NCBI GenBank assembly: GCA_014378805.1
Contig: JACMMY010000104.1
Span: 1-15,703, forward strand
Direction of reading: 5' to 3'
Length of the DNA: 15,703 nucleotides
Origin: Moraxellaceae bacterium
GTDB taxonomy: Bacteria; Pseudomonadota; Gammaproteobacteria; Pseudomonadales; Moraxellaceae
The translations under genes and the position numbers were made by a program. The notes beneath the pieces are model-generated. The model ran no database searches. It was not told the origin of the DNA and saw only the letters and a program-made list of their open reading frames with translations. Positions 14,250-15,703 of the stretch are shown here, piece by piece (within the stretch, counting starts at the first letter, position 1; each line of letters starts with the position of its first letter).

Positions 14250-15703
14250 ATGAGCCAGAAACCCACCTGTCCAATGTCCAGCGCCAATGGTGCGCCTGTT
14301 CCCGATGACCAAAATAGCATTACCGCAGGTGAACGAGGTTCGTTGACCTTTGACAGTTTTCGCACGTTTGAAAAACTGGCTCATTTTAATCGAGAGCGTA
14401 TTCCAGAGCGTGTGGTTCATGCACGTGGTACTTGAGCGTATGGCACGTTTACGCTCAAGAAAGATTTATCCGATTTAACCATTGCCAAGTTTTTACAAGG
14501 TGAAGGGAAAAAGACGGAAATGTTTGCGCGCTTTTCTCTTGTTGCGGGCGGAGCGGGTTCGAGCGATTACGCACGTGATCCTCGCGGGTTTGCGTTGAAG
14601 TTTTATACAGAGGAAGGAAACTACGACATCGTAGGCAATAACACGCCTGTTTTTTTCTTACGTGATGGGATTAAGTTTCCAGATTTCATTCATTCACAGA
14701 AAAAAATCCGCAAACTAATTTACCTGATGCATCCGCAAAATTTGAATTCTGGGCAAGTATGCCCAGATCACCACATTATATTCCGATCGCGGGATTCCTT
14801 TATCGTATCGTCATATGCATGGCTTTAGTTCACATACGCTGAGTTTTTGGAACAAAGAGGGTAAACGAACGTGGGTGAAGTGGTATTTTTTGACCAATCA
14901 AGGCATTAAAAATCTGACTGGTGATGAGGCGGCTATGAAAGAGCCACATGGTGTCCAAAAAGATATGGTTGATGCGATTAATCGTAAAGACTTTCCTAGT
15001 TGGACGGTTAAATTGCAATTAATGACAACAGAAGAAGCAAAGACATATCATATAAATCCGTTTGATTTAACCAAAGTTTGGCCTCATGCGGATTATCCAC
15101 TGATTGATGTGGGTCAATTTGAGTTGAATCGCAATGTTGAAAATTACTTTGCAGAGAATGAGCAATCTGTTTTTATTCCGAGTAATTTAGTCCCTGGTGT
15201 GGGTGTTTCACGCGATAAGATGTTGCAAGCGAGATTGTTGGCTTATGCAGATGCTCATCGTTATCGCGTCGGTGTAAATGCCAATCAATTGCCTGTCAAT
15301 TCTCCACGTTGTCCTGTGCAGCATTACCAGCGTGATGGTGTCATGGCTGGCATGCCGAGCGCATTTGGCACAGAAAATAACCAAGGAAGCGGTGTAAATT
15401 TTTATCCAAATGATCAGGTCGCATTCGGTGCACCTATGCCTGACGCCAGTGTCACCGAGCCGCCGCTGCCGATTTTAGGAGAGGCGTGGGTGAAAGCCTA
15501 TGATACGGAAGATGAAGATAATTTTTCGCAAGCAGGGGATTTATTTCGTCTGATGTCGCAAGATCAGAAAAATCAGCTAGCAACAAATATCGCAGGTGAT
15601 TTGAGGCAAGCGACTCAAAGTGTGCAAGAGCGGATGTTGGCGCAATTCAATGCGGCTGATCCTGATTATGCGGCGCGTATTAAAGCGAAGTTGAATAATG
15701 TAA
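14250..15703 (+). pseudogene. Catalase (heme, monofunctional), broken by one nonsense and two frameshifts; runs to window end
   Basis: The coding text is a monofunctional heme catalase, which splits hydrogen peroxide to water and oxygen. Start ATG 14250 has GGAG eight bases upstream. The active-site His in VVHARGT is at codon 57, the GNN pair of the VGNNTPVFF block is at 14634-14642, and the proximal heme Tyr in RLLAYADAHRYRVG is at 15244-15246. Three lesions interrupt it. TGA at 14433-14435 replaces the conserved Gly of HARGxGAYG. A seven-A run at 14700-14706 needs one more A to give QKKNPQTNLPDA. One base, probably G, is missing at 14764/14765, where MP(E)ITTLYSDRGIP is expected. After both losses the frame reads cleanly from 14767 to the window end through RHMHGF. 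The 3' end is probably only a few residues beyond the edge. Confidence 0.88.

Noticed and set aside
14433..14435. TGA in catalase as selenocysteine or programmed recoding
   Set aside because: The position is a conserved Gly, not a Cys/Sec site, and two frameshifts lie downstream, so ordinary gene decay explains it.

Overview
The window most likely comes from a gammaproteobacterium of the Moraxellaceae, close to Acinetobacter. Three things point there: the gene order murJ - ribF - ileS - lspA - fkpB, the protein sequences of that block, and the pairing of a membrane fatty acid desaturase with a ferredoxin-type reductase and a divergent FabR/DesT-like TetR regulator. Base composition looks moderate (mid-40s % GC by eye, not computed). 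I see no tRNA, rRNA, CRISPR array, transposase or integrase.

Layout. 1-198 is the C-terminus of an arginase cut by the window edge. A gap of almost 400 bases with a long imperfect inverted repeat (329-439) leads into a conserved housekeeping block on the + strand: murJ (lipid II flippase), ribF (riboflavin kinase/FAD synthetase), ileS, lspA (overlapping ileS by 8 bases) and fkpB. In Acinetobacter-type genomes ispH commonly follows fkpB; here it does not.

After fkpB comes an accessory patch (about 7.25-8.8 kb): a more AT-rich gene for a HEPN-like protein (TIGR02391/Ymh type, with an R-x4-H motif), a palindromic probable repeat, and on the - strand a decayed piece of a DUF4157 domain, the domain found at the N-terminus of many contractile-injection-system toxins and polymorphic toxins. 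The piece has no start, lacks its zinc-ligand His, and gets its stop codon from the repeat. Next are an exported protein that looks like an Acinetobacter-type putative solute-binding protein (DUF6091-like) and a lipoprotein, both on the + strand.

The right third is a lipid-desaturation module. A ferredoxin reductase and a three-histidine-box fatty acid desaturase lie on the - strand and end in a clear intrinsic terminator (about 10699-10732). A TetR/FabR/DesT-like regulator is divergent. The shared intergenic region carries three operator-like repeats at exactly 19-base steps plus a fourth better half-site-matched palindrome. The expected logic is electron transfer from NAD(P)H through the reductase to the desaturase, with the regulator adjusting transcription to the acyl-chain pool.

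The window ends in a catalase gene broken by an in-frame TGA and two one-base deletions, although its downstream codons still read as a well-conserved catalase. The most notable items are the 19-base operator array, the broken catalase, and the HEPN plus DUF4157-remnant patch in the usual ispH position. I found no complete new multi-gene system that I can defend.
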